Source: Chlorobiota bacterium
GTDB taxonomy: Bacteria; Bacteroidota; Bacteroidia; Flavobacteriales; Flavobacteriaceae
NCBI GenBank assembly: GCA_013151975.1
Contig: JAADHG010000185.1
Location: 1 to 7,029, forward strand
Reading direction: 5' to 3'
DNA: 7,029 nucleotides
Positions 1 through 6,193 of this stretch are shown here, one piece after another. Position 1 is the stretch's first letter. Each line of letters starts with the position of its first letter. The notes under the pieces were generated by a model. The model saw only the letters and a list, made by a program, of their open reading frames with translations. It was not told where the DNA came from and did not search any database. A program made the position numbers and the translations under genes.

Positions 1-780
1 GATATTTATGTAAATGACGCTTTTGGTACAGCACATAGAGCGCATGCGTCAACAACTGTTATTGCACAATTTTTTAATGAGAACAAATGCTTTGGACTTC
101 TAATGGCTAAGGAAATTGAAAGTATTAAAAAAGTAATGGAAACAGGAGAAAAACCTATTACGGCAATTCTTGGAGGCGCTAAAGTATCATCTAAAATCAC
201 AATAATTGATAATATACTAGATAAAATTGACCACTTAATTATTGGTGGCGGAATGACTTTTACGTTTATTAAAGCACAAGGTGGACATATAGGAAACTCA
301 CTGGTAGAAGACGATAAATTAAAGTTAGCTCTTGGGATTTTAGAACGCGCAAAAGCTAAAAACGTACAAGTACATTTACCTGTGGACGCTATAATTGCTG
401 ATGCATTTAGTAACGATGCTAATACAAGAATTGTTCCTGTTAATGAAATCCCTGAAGATTGGATGGGTCTTGATGTTGGTCCCGAAACAGAAACGTTATT
501 CAATACGGTTATTTTAAATTCTAAAACAATACTATGGAATGGTCCTTTAGGCGTTTTTGAGATGGAGAGTTTTGCAAGCGGAACCATTGCATTAGGAAAT
601 GCGATTACCGAAGCCACAAAAAAAGGCGCATTTTCATTGGTTGGCGGTGGCGACTCAGTTGCTGCCGTAAAACAATTTGGGTTTCAAGACAAAGTAAGTT
701 ATGTAAGTACCGGAGGAGGCGCTATGTTAGAAAGTTTAGAAGGCAAAACACTTCCTGGAATTGCTGCTATATTAAATTAA
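1..780 (+). CDS. pgk: Phosphoglycerate kinase, C-terminal part (5' end outside window)
   Basis: Phosphoglycerate kinase is the cytoplasmic glycolytic enzyme that transfers phosphate from 1,3-bisphosphoglycerate to ADP, and works in reverse in gluconeogenesis. The reading frame is open from base 1, giving 259 visible residues; the family is usually about 395 long, so roughly 135-140 N-terminal residues are missing. The ATG at 103 is internal (visible residue 35), because the family motif VNDAFGTAHRAHAS lies upstream of it at residues 4-17. Other family motifs follow in order: GGAKVSSK (58-65), the glycine run in IIGGGMTFTF (80-89), the DAFSNDAN segment (134-141), WNGPLGVFE (179-187), VGGGDSVAA (214-222) and STGGGAMLE (236-244). 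These are the nucleotide-binding and hinge elements of the C-terminal domain, and they look intact. The downstream gene begins 80 bases after the stop on the same strand, with no convincing terminator between, so some read-through is possible. Confidence 0.97.
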   Translation, partial: DIYVNDAFGTAHRAHASTTVIAQFFNENKCFGLLMAKEIESIKKVMETGEKPITAILGGAKVSSKITIIDNILDKIDHLIIGGGMTFTFIKAQGGHIGNSLVEDDKLKLALGILERAKAKNVQVHLPVDAIIADAFSNDANTRIVPVNEIPEDWMGLDVGPETETLFNTVILNSKTILWNGPLGVFEMESFASGTIALGNAITEATKKGAFSLVGGGDSVAAVKQFGFQDKVSYVSTGGGAMLESLEGKTLPGIAAILN

Positions 781-860
781 AGAATATATCAAGTTTCAAT
801 TCTCATTAAAAAACACGATTTTAGCGTATTAGCCGTTTTATTATATTATAATTTTAGTAA

Positions 861-2426
861 ATGATTTTAAGAGTATTAATAGCCTTGTTCTTTATTCAGT
901 TTGCAGATGCGCAAACCCAAGATACTCTTATTTCTAAAAAGGAGACAAAACCTCCGCAAGAAACAATAATTTCTGACACTTTAATTGATGGTAAATCACA
1001 GGTAAATAAAGCAGTAAAACCCGTTGAAGATTCTCTAGCAAAAAATATATTTAAAGACCACAAGTTAGCTGCAGAGTTGGATGAAAAATGGCTAAACGAA
1101 TTATATAGTTCATCCTTATATGACACCATATACAAATCGGTTTCTGAGTTAACTTATGAGGACGTTTATTATCCAGAATTACCCACAGACACCCTAAAAA
1201 AACGATTAGCAGAACTAAACGCTAAAACACCTTTTAATATTGAATACAATCCATCTTTAGAAAATGTTATAAAGAGCTATTTAAAGAACAGAAGACAATC
1301 TCTAGAACGGTTAATGACACTGAGTCACTACTATTTCCCAATGTTTGAAAAAGAGTTAGATAATTACAATATCCCATTAGAGATCAAGTATTTATCAATT
1401 GTGGAATCTGCTTTAAAACCCAGAGCTAAGTCTAGAGTGGGCGCCACTGGTTTATGGCAATTTATGTTCGCCACAGGAAAACAATTCGGGTTAGATGTAA
1501 GCAGTTATGTTGATGAGCGGAGTGATCCAATAATGTCAACTGAAGCGGCAAGCAAATATTTGGCAAGTTTATATAAAATTTTTGGAGACTGGGATTTGGC
1601 ATTAGCAGCCTATAACTCTGGACCCGGAAATGTTACAAAAGCAATAAGGCGTTCAGGAGGCTATACTAATTATTGGAATATAAGACCATTTTTACCTCGT
1701 GAAACAGCTGGGTATTTACCAGCATTTTTAGCAACAATGTACATTTTTGAATATGCAGATGCTCATGGGTTCCAGCCTCAAAGACCAGAGATTACCTATA
1801 TTGAAACAGATACAGTAAGAGTAAAACACATGATAACCTTAGATCAAGTGGCCGAACTTACAGGCGTTCCTATCGAAAAGCTGCAATTTTTAAATCCGTC
1901 ATATAAATTGGATATTATTCCTTTTATTAAAGATGAAGATTATGTGCTCCGGTTACCAAGAGAATACATAGGCGTTTTTGTTAATAATGAAGAAAAAATA
2001 TACGCTTTTGCTAAGACTGAGTTTGATAAACGCGAAAAACCATTACCACAATTTTTTGAAACCAAGTCACGTATTCGTTATCGTGTAAGATCGGGAGATT
2101 ATTTAGGCAAAATAGCTAGAAAATATGGTGTAAGAGTAAGTCAAATAAAGCGATGGAATGGCTTACGAAGCAATAATATTAGAGTTGGACAACGTCTTAC
2201 AATTTACCCTAGGAAACCAGCATTTTCAAAAGCTAAAGCATCAACCAGAAAAAAGGCAACAAACGCAGCCGTGGGCAAAAAAACCTATAAAGTTAAAAAT
2301 GGAGATTCCCTATGGAGTATTGCACAAAAGCTTTCAGGAGTTACTATTCAAAATTTAAAAGACTGGAACAATATTAGCAGTACAAAATTAAAACCCGGAA
2401 TGATTCTTGTGGTGTCCAAGAAATAA
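861..2426 (+). CDS. mltD: MltD-like membrane-bound or periplasmic lytic murein transglycosylase with C-terminal LysM domains
   Basis: Lytic transglycosylases of this type cleave the MurNAc-GlcNAc bond of peptidoglycan in the periplasm and leave a 1,6-anhydro end. The 521-residue protein starts with a signal peptide (hydrophobic residues 2-14, likely cleaved after ADA at 15-17). There is no lipobox cysteine, unlike E. coli MltD. A hydrophilic linker runs to about residue 150. The SLT catalytic domain covers about 165-295, with the probable catalytic Glu182 in IVESAL, then GLWQF (197-201), AAYNSGPGNV (249-258) and ETAGYLP (281-287). Residues about 320-370 resemble a degenerate LysM domain. Two clear LysM domains lie at about 405-449 (YRVRSGDYLGKIA) and 474-518 (YKVKNGDSLWSIA), joined by a basic linker rich in Lys, Ala, Ser and Thr; LysM binds GlcNAc-containing glycans. 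Two in-frame stops (TAG TAA) directly precede the ATG, which fixes the start. No Shine-Dalgarno is seen. It is probably co-transcribed with the lipoprotein gene 23 bases downstream. The symbol rests on family resemblance. Confidence 0.93.
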   Translation: MILRVLIALFFIQFADAQTQDTLISKKETKPPQETIISDTLIDGKSQVNKAVKPVEDSLAKNIFKDHKLAAELDEKWLNELYSSSLYDTIYKSVSELTYEDVYYPELPTDTLKKRLAELNAKTPFNIEYNPSLENVIKSYLKNRRQSLERLMTLSHYYFPMFEKELDNYNIPLEIKYLSIVESALKPRAKSRVGATGLWQFMFATGKQFGLDVSSYVDERSDPIMSTEAASKYLASLYKIFGDWDLALAAYNSGPGNVTKAIRRSGGYTNYWNIRPFLPRETAGYLPAFLATMYIFEYADAHGFQPQRPEITYIETDTVRVKHMITLDQVAELTGVPIEKLQFLNPSYKLDIIPFIKDEDYVLRLPREYIGVFVNNEEKIYAFAKTEFDKREKPLPQFFETKSRIRYRVRSGDYLGKIARKYGVRVSQIKRWNGLRSNNIRVGQRLTIYPRKPAFSKAKASTRKKATNAAVGKKTYKVKNGDSLWSIAQKLSGVTIQNLKDWNNISSTKLKPGMILVVSKK

Positions 2427-2449
2427 TCCAACTAAAAACAAACAAACAC

Positions 2450-3427
2450 ATGAAAAAAATCATACTCGCAACGTTTAGCATAATGCTTTTTGTAGCCTGT
2501 AAAGAGGATGGCGCAAAAGCGAAACGAATAGTATCATCGTCTTCCGGAAATATAAATAATCTTTCGGTAGTTATAGATAACATTTTGTGGGAAGGGCCTG
2601 TTGGCGAACACGTTCGAGATGTTTTTGGCGCCGAAGTTTATGGCTTACCGCAACAAGAGCCTTTATTTTCTATGAGTCAAATGCCAACAGCAATTTTTAC
2701 GGGGTTTGCCAGAAAAAATAGAACAATTTTAAAAATAGAAAAAGGAAAAGAAGCCAATACTGTATTTTTAGAAGACCCTTTTGCTAAGCCACAAAAATTA
2801 GTGTTGATTAGCGGCAAAACCAATATGGAGATTATTGCGCAGATAGATAAAAACGCAGAAAAAATAATTTCAGTTTTTAAAAACGAAGAGATAAAAGAAA
2901 AGCAAAAACGCATTAGAAAATCATTAAATAAAAACAATAATATAGAACAAAAACTTGGGCTAACAATTAAGTTTCCATCAGCTTATAGAGTAGCAAAAGA
3001 AGACAGCACCTTTTTCTGGTTACGGCGCGACATTAAAGCAGGAACCCTAAATATATTGTTATATGAAATGCCTTTAAATGCCATTTCTGATGGAGATAAT
3101 GCTATAAACGATGTTATTAAAATGAGAGATTCTATTGGCAAGGTATATATTCCAGGGCCTATTGAAGGCTCCTATATGATTACAGAAGAAGCTTATACGC
3201 CTTTTTTTAAAACAACAATTTTAGATAATAAACCAACGTTTGAAACCAGAAGTACTTGGGAAGTTAAAAATGCATTTATGGCAGGACCATTTTTAAATTA
3301 TATAATAAAAGATGAGATAAACAACAGGCTTTTAGTTCTTGAAGGATTTGCTTTTGCTCCCTCAGTTGCAAAACGGGATTATATGTTTGAGTTGGAAGCC
3401 ATACTTAGGTCGGTAAAAATTAAATAA
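2450..3427 (+). CDS. DUF4837 family lipoprotein, probably surface-exposed
   Basis: I recognise this 325-residue protein as a DUF4837 member, a Bacteroidetes family of unknown function. The N-terminus is a lipoprotein signal: two lysines, a hydrophobic stretch, and the lipobox LFVAC, with Cys17 as the lipidated residue. The residues after the cysteine are Lys-Glu-Asp, which fits the Bacteroidetes lipoprotein export signal that sends lipoproteins to the outer face of the outer membrane. Two similar-sized parts can be seen: about 35-145, beginning SVVIDNILWEGPVG, and about 168-325, beginning LGLTIKFPSAYRVAKEDSTFFWLRR in outline. A Lys/Asn/Glu-rich stretch at about 144-166 joins them. No catalytic motif is evident. 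The start is set by the signal peptide. The upstream bases are A-rich with no Shine-Dalgarno, as is common in this phylum. The gene follows the transglycosylase by 23 bases, so the two are likely one transcript ending at the hairpin just past the stop. A cell-envelope role is inferred from location and context only. Confidence 0.85.
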   Translation: MKKIILATFSIMLFVACKEDGAKAKRIVSSSSGNINNLSVVIDNILWEGPVGEHVRDVFGAEVYGLPQQEPLFSMSQMPTAIFTGFARKNRTILKIEKGKEANTVFLEDPFAKPQKLVLISGKTNMEIIAQIDKNAEKIISVFKNEEIKEKQKRIRKSLNKNNNIEQKLGLTIKFPSAYRVAKEDSTFFWLRRDIKAGTLNILLYEMPLNAISDGDNAINDVIKMRDSIGKVYIPGPIEGSYMITEEAYTPFFKTTILDNKPTFETRSTWEVKNAFMAGPFLNYIIKDEINNRLLVLEGFAFAPSVAKRDYMFELEAILRSVKIK

Positions 3428-3460
3428 AAAAAAAGTCAACGCATTGCGTTGGCTTTTTTT
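3426..3460. terminator. Bidirectional intrinsic terminator between the convergent DUF4837 gene and tatA
   Basis: An 8-base-pair stem (GTCAACGC at 3435-3442 and GCGTTGGC at 3446-3453, with one G-T wobble) closes on a 3-base ATT loop. Nine A residues (3426-3434) precede it and seven T residues (3454-3460) follow it. This places a U-tract after the hairpin on either strand. It starts at the stop codon of the lipoprotein gene and lies 15 bases beyond the tatA stop, so it can end both convergent transcripts. Confidence 0.9.
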
Positions 3461-3475
3461 AAAATATATTAAAAA

Positions 3476-3661
3476 TTAATCTTTTTTATCATCTTCTTTT
3501 TTATCATCTTCTTTACTGGCTTCTTTAAATTCTTTAATACCACTACCAAGACCTCTCATAAGTTCAGGAATCTTTTTCCCACCAAATAATAATAAAACCA
3601 CAACCACAATTAAAATAATTTGTGGAGCTCCAATCGCTAAAGGAATCATATATAAACTCAT
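3476..3661 (-). CDS. tatA: Sec-independent (twin-arginine) translocase subunit TatA/E
   Basis: TatA proteins oligomerise in the inner membrane and, with TatC, form the pathway that exports folded proteins carrying twin-arginine signals. This one has 61 residues, a normal length for a short TatA/E. A short N-terminus precedes one transmembrane helix at about 13-26. Then come the hinge and family signature FGGKKIPELMRGLG (26-39), an amphipathic helix to about 48 (GSGIKEFKEA), and a highly charged Lys/Glu/Asp tail containing an in-frame repeat. The gene is monocistronic here: it converges on the lipoprotein gene and diverges from the M23 gene. No tatC is visible in the window. A perfect -7 element (TAACTTTG, minus strand) lies about 20 bases upstream of the ATG. 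Met5 is a possible alternative start. TatB-like function cannot be excluded, since many Bacteroidetes seem to use TatA-type subunits with TatC only. Confidence 0.95.
   Translation of the reverse strand: MSLYMIPLAIGAPQIILIVVVVLLLFGGKKIPELMRGLGSGIKEFKEASKEDDKKEDDKKD
3481..3510 (-). repeat. Two perfect 15-base tandem copies within the 3' end of tatA
   Basis: Bases 3481-3495 and 3496-3510 are identical (CTTTTTTATCATCTT on the plus strand). The unit is five codons long and so stays in frame, and it encodes the acidic/basic pentapeptide repeat (KEDDK twice) in the TatA tail. Only a few bases of a third copy follow. Confidence 0.9.
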
Positions 3662-3680
3662 TTGTATTTATTTAAGAATA

Positions 3681-3688
3681 CAAAGTTA
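3681..3688 (-). promoter_or_regulatory. Candidate Bacteroidetes -7 promoter element for tatA
   Basis: On the minus strand this reads TAACTTTG, an exact match to the Bacteroidetes/flavobacterial -7 consensus TAnnTTTG. It lies about 20 bases upstream of the tatA start codon, which would give a short leader. I see no TTG at the usual -33 distance, so the call rests on the -7 element and its position. Confidence 0.55.
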
Positions 3689-3733
3689 ATAATTAAACTT
3701 TAAAAAAAGCGTTTAAAAGCAAACTTTAGCATA

Positions 3734-3761
3734 TTGTAAAACAGCAGATGCTATAATTTTA
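3734..3761 (+). promoter_or_regulatory. Candidate promoter for the M23-GH3 unit
   Basis: A TTG (3734-3736) is separated by 17 bases from TAATTTTA (3754-3761), which matches the flavobacterial pattern TTG-N17-23-TAnnTTTG except for the last base. Transcription would begin a few bases before the ATG at 3779. A second, poorer -7-like sequence (TAATTTAG, 3764-3771) overlaps the leader. AT-rich DNA produces such matches often, so this is tentative. Confidence 0.4.
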
Positions 3762-3778
3762 TTTAATTTAGCACAAGA

Positions 3779-4648
3779 ATGGCAACCGAAAAGAAAGACA
3801 GAAAAAAATTAGCTAAAAAACTACTGCACAAGTATCGTTTAGTAATACTTAACGAAGATACTTTTGAAGAGCGTTTTGCCATTAAGCTTACTCGGTTAAA
3901 CGTGTTTGTTTTATTATCGCTATCTACTATCTTTTTAATTGTTGCTACCATTTTATTAATAGCATTTACACCATTAAGAGAATATATTCCTGGGTATTCT
4001 TCTACAGCACTAAAAAAAGAGGCCATTACACTTAATTATAAAACAGATTCTTTACAACAAGTTATCGCACTAAACGAACAATATTTCGAATCTATAAAAC
4101 GTGTTTTAAAAGGAGATGTTTCAACAGTTACATTTAATAAGGACTCAATTATTAAAGCTGCTGAGTTAGATGCAAAAGAATTTAATTTAGCTCCTTCAAA
4201 AGAAGACTCTCTATTAAGAGAAAAAGTAGATAAGGAAGATAAATACAATCTCTTTGAATCGGCAACCTCAAAAGTAAACTTTGTACTATTCCCACCAGTA
4301 ACAGGAACGATTAGTGAGGGTTATAATGTTAAAGAAAAACATTTTGCTATAGATATTGTAGTTGCAAAAGACACACCTGTTAAAGCAATAGCAGATGGGA
4401 CGGTAATTTTTGCAGAATGGAACACACAAACAGGCTATGTTATTATTATTGATCATGGTAGCGGACTTATTTCGGCATATAAGCACAATGCATCTCTCAC
4501 GAAGGCCCAAGGCGATTTAGTAAAAACGGGAGAAGTTATTGCAATTTCTGGAAATACTGGCGAACTTACCACAGGACCGCATTTGCATTTTGAACTTTGG
4601 AGCGACGGTTACCCGATTGACCCTACCACTTTTATTGATTTTGAGTAA
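3779..4648 (+). CDS. Membrane-anchored M23 family metallopeptidase (LytM/lysostaphin type)
   Basis: M23 peptidases are zinc endopeptidases that cut peptide cross-links in peptidoglycan. The 289-residue protein has a basic N-terminal tail of about 40 residues, one transmembrane helix at about 42-64, and a linker of about 100 residues rich in Lys, Glu and Asp, part of it probably helical. The M23 domain spans about 170-285. The positive tail argues for an N-in topology, with the catalytic domain in the periplasm. The zinc and catalytic residues are all present: His188 and Asp192 in HFAID, His236 in AYKHN, and His268 and His270 in GPHLHFELW. It therefore looks catalytically competent, unlike degenerate EnvC/NlpD-type activators. 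An in-frame stop at 3764 limits the start, and Met3779 fits. The gene is the first of a unit with GH3, whose ATG directly follows its TAA. The exact cleavage target, or a regulatory role, cannot be told from sequence. Confidence 0.93.
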   Translation: MATEKKDRKKLAKKLLHKYRLVILNEDTFEERFAIKLTRLNVFVLLSLSTIFLIVATILLIAFTPLREYIPGYSSTALKKEAITLNYKTDSLQQVIALNEQYFESIKRVLKGDVSTVTFNKDSIIKAAELDAKEFNLAPSKEDSLLREKVDKEDKYNLFESATSKVNFVLFPPVTGTISEGYNVKEKHFAIDIVVAKDTPVKAIADGTVIFAEWNTQTGYVIIIDHGSGLISAYKHNASLTKAQGDLVKTGEVIAISGNTGELTTGPHLHFELWSDGYPIDPTTFIDFE

Positions 4649-6166
4649 ATGAAGCTATCAGAAATAACATCCCTTAAAGCATTACTTGCAAAACCGTTTG
4701 CTAAACAAATTCAAAGAAAAGTAAACAAATGGGCAAATCGCCCTATTAAAACCCAAGACAAAGTTTTTAAAGATTTAATTTTAAAAGCAACACTAACGGT
4801 ATTTGGTCAAGATCATGATTTTAAAAATATAAAATCGTATAAAGATTTCATAAAGCGAGTACCTATAAGAGACTACGAAGCTTTAAAGCCTTATGTTGAA
4901 CGCGTTGTTGCAGGAGAAGAAAACATACTTTGGAAAGGAAAGCCCATTTATTTTGCCAAAACATCAGGAACTACTTCTGGGTCAAAATATATTCCTATTA
5001 CAAAAGAAAGTATGCCAAGTCATACAGAAGCAGCAAGAAATGCAATTTTGTTATATGTAGCTGAAACAGGAAAAACAAATTTTGTAAATGGAAAAATGAT
5101 TTTTCTTCAAGGAAGTCCAATTTTAAAAGAACAAAACGGAATTCAATTAGGACGTTTATCAGGAATTGTAGCACATTATATTCCTAAATATCTTCAAAAA
5201 AACAGAATGCCAAGTTGGGAAACCAATTGTATTGAAGACTGGGAAACCAAAGTAGATGCCATTGTAGAAGAGACCATTAATGAAAATATGACGATTATTA
5301 GTGGGATTCCGTCTTGGGTGCAAATGTATTTTGAAAAATTGCAAGAAAAGACGGGGAAAAAAGTTGGAGAGATCTTTAAGAATTTCGACTTATTTATTTT
5401 CGGAGGTGTAAATTTTGAACCATACAGAGCAAAGTTTGAAAACCTTATTGGGAGACAAGTAGATAGCATAGAATTGTATCCGGCTAGTGAAGGGTTTTTT
5501 GCATTTCAGGACAAGCAAAATGAAAAGGGCATGTTGCTTCAGTTAAATTCAGGTATTTTTTATGAGTTTGTTAAAGCAGACACTTTTTTTGATAAAAACC
5601 CACAACGTATCACTTTAAAGGATGTTAAAGTAGGCGTAAATTACGTGATGATTATATCAACAAATGCAGGTCTTTGGGCATACAATATTGGAGACACTGT
5701 TGAGTTTACCTCCACAAAACCATATCGGGTTATTGTTTCCGGACGCATCAAACATTTTATTTCAGCCTTTGGCGAGCACGTTATTGGCAAAGAAGTAGAA
5801 CAGGCACTTCAAGAAGCTATTGCAGGGAGCAATATTAGAGTTTCAGAGTTTACAGTAGCCCCACAAATAAACCCCAATGAAGGATTGCCGTATCATGAAT
5901 GGTTTATTGAGTTTGAAAATGAACCTGAAAACATATCGGCTTTTGCTAAAAAGATAGATGAATCACTTCAGCATCAAAACAGTTATTATTCTGATTTAAT
6001 AACAGGCAAAATATTGAAACCATTACAGATAAGCAGTGTTAAAAAACAAGGGTTTAAAGCGTACATGAAATCTATAGGAAAACTTGGAGGGCAAAATAAA
6101 ATCCCTCGTTTAGCTAATGACAGGAAGATTGCAGATGCGTTAAACCTAAAAAATTTAATCAAATAG
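4649..6166 (+). CDS. GH3 auxin-responsive promoter family protein (acyl-amido synthetase, ANL-like)
   Basis: GH3 enzymes activate a carboxylic acid as an acyl-adenylate with ATP, then pass the acyl group to an amine, usually an amino acid. In plants they conjugate jasmonate, auxin or salicylate derivatives. This 505-residue protein is slightly shorter than plant GH3s (about 580-610) and has the full set of adenylation motifs: motif I TSGTTSGSKYIP (105-116, ATP phosphate loop), motif II YPASEGFF (277-284) and motif III YNIGD (345-349), where plant enzymes usually have Arg in place of Asn. The C-terminal GQNKIPRL segment (481-488) is also GH3-like. There is no signal peptide or membrane segment, so it is cytoplasmic. 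The start codon abuts the TAA of the M23 gene (TAAATG), which suggests translational coupling. The family is widespread in Bacteroidetes, but as far as I know the natural acyl substrate and amine acceptor are not established. A plant-hormone role should not be assumed. Confidence 0.92.
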   Translation: MKLSEITSLKALLAKPFAKQIQRKVNKWANRPIKTQDKVFKDLILKATLTVFGQDHDFKNIKSYKDFIKRVPIRDYEALKPYVERVVAGEENILWKGKPIYFAKTSGTTSGSKYIPITKESMPSHTEAARNAILLYVAETGKTNFVNGKMIFLQGSPILKEQNGIQLGRLSGIVAHYIPKYLQKNRMPSWETNCIEDWETKVDAIVEETINENMTIISGIPSWVQMYFEKLQEKTGKKVGEIFKNFDLFIFGGVNFEPYRAKFENLIGRQVDSIELYPASEGFFAFQDKQNEKGMLLQLNSGIFYEFVKADTFFDKNPQRITLKDVKVGVNYVMIISTNAGLWAYNIGDTVEFTSTKPYRVIVSGRIKHFISAFGEHVIGKEVEQALQEAIAGSNIRVSEFTVAPQINPNEGLPYHEWFIEFENEPENISAFAKKIDESLQHQNSYYSDLITGKILKPLQISSVKKQGFKAYMKSIGKLGGQNKIPRLANDRKIADALNLKNLIK

Positions 6167-6168
6167 CG

Positions 6169-6176
6169 TATCTTTG
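6169..6176 (+). promoter_or_regulatory. Candidate Bacteroidetes -7 promoter element for the gene at 6194
   Basis: TATCTTTG is an exact match to TAnnTTTG, two bases after the GH3 stop codon and 17 bases before the first ATG of the next gene. No TTG is seen at the usual -33 spacing; the nearest TTG upstream (6129-6131) is too far away. The downstream gene may thus have its own start of transcription rather than rely only on read-through from GH3. Confidence 0.6.
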
Positions 6177-6186
6177 CAGGTTAAAT

Positions 6187-6190
6187 AGGA
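6187..6190 (+). promoter_or_regulatory. Possible Shine-Dalgarno AGGA for the gene at 6194/6200
   Basis: AGGA lies 3 bases before the ATG at 6194 and 9 bases before a second in-frame ATG at 6200. The usual spacing of about 5-9 bases favours the second ATG if the site is used. Shine-Dalgarno sequences are rarely important in this phylum, so the evidence is weak. Confidence 0.3.
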
Positions 6191-6193
6191 AAT

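Noticed and set aside
6..617. 203-codon minus-strand open frame opposite pgk
   Set aside because: It lies wholly opposite a strongly conserved gene, its product is low in charge and shows no family features, and long antisense frames are common opposite AT-rich genes with this codon use.
781..860. Possible terminator or promoter between pgk and the transglycosylase gene
   Set aside because: Only short imperfect inverted repeats (such as AAAAC with GTTTT) are present, without a GC-rich stem. A -7-like TAATTTTA at 849-856 has no TTG at the right distance and would make the transcript almost leaderless. Neither is strong enough to annotate.
2158..2358. 66-codon plus-strand frame inside the LysM region of the transglycosylase
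   Set aside because: It is out of frame with a gene whose domains continue uninterrupted through the region.
5194..5469. 91-codon minus-strand open frame inside GH3
   Set aside because: It is a shadow of the GH3 frame, with no start signals or recognisable protein features.
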